A stretch of 7,446 nt of DNA from the NCBI GenBank assembly GCA_019246575.1, contig JAFAQG010001035.1:1-7446 (forward strand), given 5' to 3'. Below are positions 5,907 to 7,446 of this stretch, one piece after another. The stretch comes from Acidobacteriaceae bacterium. Its GTDB lineage: Bacteria; Acidobacteriota; Terriglobia; Bryobacterales; Bryobacteraceae. Positions within the stretch are counted from its first letter, which is position 1, and each line of letters starts with the position of its first letter. The notes beneath the pieces are model-generated. The model was not told where the DNA came from. It saw only the letters and a program-made list of their open reading frames with translations, and did not search any database. A program made the translations under genes and the position numbers.

Positions 5907-6943
5907 TGAGAGGACCCCTGGTTGCGACTTTCGGCGAAGTCATGCTTCGCCTGACGCCCCCTGGCTTTGAGCGCTTTCTGCAATCACCGCAGTTTCTGGC
6001 CTCCTTCGGTGGCGGAGAAGCCAATGTCGCCGTCTCGCTCGCGCAATTCGCGGCGCGGAGCCGCTTCGTTACGGTACTGCCTCCCTCGAATCCAATCGCG
6101 GACGCGTTTATCGGCGAATTGAGGCGGTTCGGAGTCGAAAGTGATTACATTGTGCGCGCGCCAGGCCGAATGGGCATCTACTTCGTAGAAGCCGGCGCGA
6201 ACCAGCGGCCTTCGAAGGTCGTCTACGATCGCGAATACAGCGCTATTGCCATCGCAAAGCGGGGAGTCATCGACTGGCGAACTGCCCTGAAGGACGCAAC
6301 CTGGTTCCACGTCACCGGCATCACGCCGGCCCTTAGTGCCTCAGCCGCGGAGCTCGCGCTCGAAGCGCTCCGGAGTGCACGCGAGCTCCGCATTCAAACC
6401 TCTTGCGATCTTAACTACCGCAAGAATCTCTGGAAATGGGGCAAGGCCGCCTGCGAGGTTATGCCCGAGCTGGCCAGATTAACCGACGTCTGTATCGCAA
6501 ACGAAGAGGACTGCCAGAAGGCACTCAACATTGAAGTCGATATCGACGTCGAATCGGGCAATCTCGAGCGCGAAAAATACTCGGAGCTTGCGGAACGCGT
6601 ACTCGCGACGTTTCCGCAGATGAAAATGATCGCGATAACCCTGCGCGAGTCGAAGAGCGCGTCCCATAACGGCTGGTCGGCGTGCCTGTATTCCGGCAAA
6701 GAGTTCCTGCTAAGCCGGCAATACGAGATCACACATATCGTCGATCGCGTGGGTGGCGGCGACAGCTTTGCCGCAGGCCTGATCTACGGCCTCACTCACC
6801 TCGCATCCGAGGCCGAAGCACTCGAATTTGCGGTCGCCGCCTCCTGCCTCAAGCATTCCGTACCCGGCGACTTCAACCGCTTCAGCGCGGACGAGGTCCA
6901 CGCACTGGCGAAAGGCGGCGGCTCCGGAAGAGTGCAGCGCTAG
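5906..6943 (+). CDS. kdgK: PfkB-family sugar kinase, probably 2-keto-3-deoxygluconate kinase
   Basis: This is a ribokinase/PfkB-fold kinase. It probably phosphorylates 2-keto-3-deoxygluconate to KDPG for the Entner-Doudoroff route of uronate or pectin breakdown in the cytosol. In the 345-aa protein: GEVMLRL at 10-16, the sugar-binding [14 protein letters not shown] (34-47), the lid/substrate stretch [25 protein letters not shown] (90-114, where KDG kinases carry YF.E and YDR..SA), [10 protein letters not shown] (167-176), and the PfkB signature [12 protein letters not shown] with catalytic Asp286. Length and motifs fit KdgK better than fructokinase or ribokinase, though substrate cannot be fixed by eye. 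An insertion around 208-222 is acidic. Its ATG overlaps the TGA of the Rid-like gene by one base, so the two are coupled. No KDPG aldolase or uronate gene is next to it in this window. Confidence 0.85.
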   Translation: MRGPLVATFGEVMLRLTPPGFERFLQSPQFLASFGGGEANVAVSLAQFAARSRFVTVLPPSNPIADAFIGELRRFGVESDYIVRAPGRMGIYFVEAGANQRPSKVVYDREYSAIAIAKRGVIDWRTALKDATWFHVTGITPALSASAAELALEALRSARELRIQTSCDLNYRKNLWKWGKAACEVMPELARLTDVCIANEEDCQKALNIEVDIDVESGNLEREKYSELAERVLATFPQMKMIAITLRESKSASHNGWSACLYSGKEFLLSRQYEITHIVDRVGGGDSFAAGLIYGLTHLASEAEALEFAVAASCLKHSVPGDFNRFSADEVHALAKGGGSGRVQR

Positions 6944-6981
6944 AATGGCGCCCCAGCCGAGCCTGTCCGCCTCGTTCCCGC

Positions 6982-6987
6982 TATAAT
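6982..6987 (+). promoter_or_regulatory. -10 element upstream of the VWFA-like gene
   Basis: A consensus TATAAT lies 22 nt before the ATG at 7010, in the 66-nt gap after the kinase. No recognisable -35 lies 16-18 nt upstream (the 17-nt position reads GAGCCT), and no clear ribosome site precedes the ATG. Initiation near 6994 would give a leader of about 16 nt. Even so, it suggests the secreted protein can be transcribed apart from the kinase. Confidence 0.4.
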
Positions 6988-7009
6988 CCGTATCAGGCAC
7001 CCTGTTCAG

Positions 7010-7446
7010 ATGCACGTTCGTAAGCCGACCGCCATCGCGGCCGGGCTGGGTCTTGCTTTTTTGCTACTCCAGCCTCTAGCGGCCCAGCGAAGTTCCTCTA
7101 CGGGCTCCAGTTCTTCGTCCGACGGCTCCGTTAGCCAATCGGCCACGAAGCCGGGCACGAGCGAGACGAGCGTACCTATCGAAACCGCGAACCGTGCCGA
7201 CGTTCCTGCTCCGGCCAAGAAAGATGACCGAACCCCGATCCGGGTCCAGGTGAACGAAGTGGTCGTTCCGGTCACCGTCACTGACGAAAAGGGCCGCTTC
7301 GTCTCCGACCTCGACCAGAAAGATTTTCAGATCTTCGAAAACAATAAGCCGCAGCAGATCCGGTTCTTTACCCGCGAGCGCAGCCAGCCCGTCGTCATCG
7401 GCTTTCTGCTCGATCTAAGCACCGCCAGCCGTATTCACTGGCAGAA
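7010..7446 (+). CDS. VWFA-related Acidobacterial-domain secreted protein (5' part)
   Basis: The first 145 codons are present and the gene runs off the window. A signal peptide (MHVRKPT, then a hydrophobic run to LAA at about 25) is followed by a Ser/Thr-rich linker (27-70, including runs of Ser). The domain of this family then begins with VQVNEVVVPVTVTDEKGRFVSDL (79-101) and KDFQIFENNKPQQI, leading to the first von Willebrand A strand GFLLDLSTAS (131-140). Proteins of this type are abundant in Acidobacteriota and thought to be exported adhesion or scaffold proteins, mostly without known function. The metal site normally written D-x-S-x-S appears as Asp135-Leu-Ser-Thr-Ala, with the last Ser replaced, so metal binding may be weak or absent. 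The ATG at 7010 gives the signal peptide. Confidence 0.85.
   Translation, partial: MHVRKPTAIAAGLGLAFLLLQPLAAQRSSSTGSSSSSDGSVSQSATKPGTSETSVPIETANRADVPAPAKKDDRTPIRVQVNEVVVPVTVTDEKGRFVSDLDQKDFQIFENNKPQQIRFFTRERSQPVVIGFLLDLSTASRIHWQ

Overview
This looks like a chromosomal segment of an Acidobacteriota bacterium, probably close to the Solibacter/Bryobacter group. The strongest taxonomic clue is the partial gene at the right edge. It has the layout of the 'VWFA-related Acidobacterial domain' secreted proteins: a signal peptide, a Ser-rich linker, the VQVNEVVVPVTVTD segment and the start of a von Willebrand A fold. The DNA is visibly GC-rich, several genes use TTG or GTG starts, and no rRNA, tRNA, CRISPR array or insertion sequence is seen.

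Left part (1-1258). The window opens with what is probably the last 18 codons of a rightward gene, followed by a strong rho-independent terminator. Converging on it is a leftward short-chain dehydrogenase/reductase (SDR) gene. The SDR has its own good promoter, just downstream of the pdx cluster.

Middle (1244-4704, all leftward). This is a compact vitamin B6 cluster in transcription order: a MocR-type regulator (PdxR-like: GntR winged helix plus aminotransferase fold), pdxS and pdxT (the two subunits of the DXP-independent PLP synthase), then a low-molecular-weight protein-tyrosine-phosphatase/ArsC-like protein 5 nt after pdxT. Gaps of 38, 22 and 5 nt suggest one operon, and a weak terminator hairpin overlaps its last stop codon. 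The regulator is transcribed with pdxST instead of divergently from it. A 7-1-7 palindrome flanked by TTGG/CCAA lies over the presumed -35 region of an extended -10 promoter and is a candidate PdxR operator.

Right part (4803-7446, all rightward). Divergent from pdxR is an exported protein that appears to contain three tandem, degenerate RidA/YjgF-like domains. Its stop codon overlaps the start of a PfkB-family sugar kinase, probably 2-keto-3-deoxygluconate kinase (TGATG). The partial VWFA-like secreted protein follows. The three-domain Rid-like protein is the least ordinary item: RidA is normally a homotrimer, so a single-chain triplicate could be a built-in pseudo-trimer, and only the third repeat seems to keep the substrate-binding arginine. 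Its position next to PLP biosynthesis is suggestive, because cytosolic RidA deals with reactive enamines made by PLP enzymes, but the signal peptide argues for a different job.

I see no clearly new multi-gene system. The B6 operon architecture, its palindrome and the triple Rid-like protein are the points most worth following.
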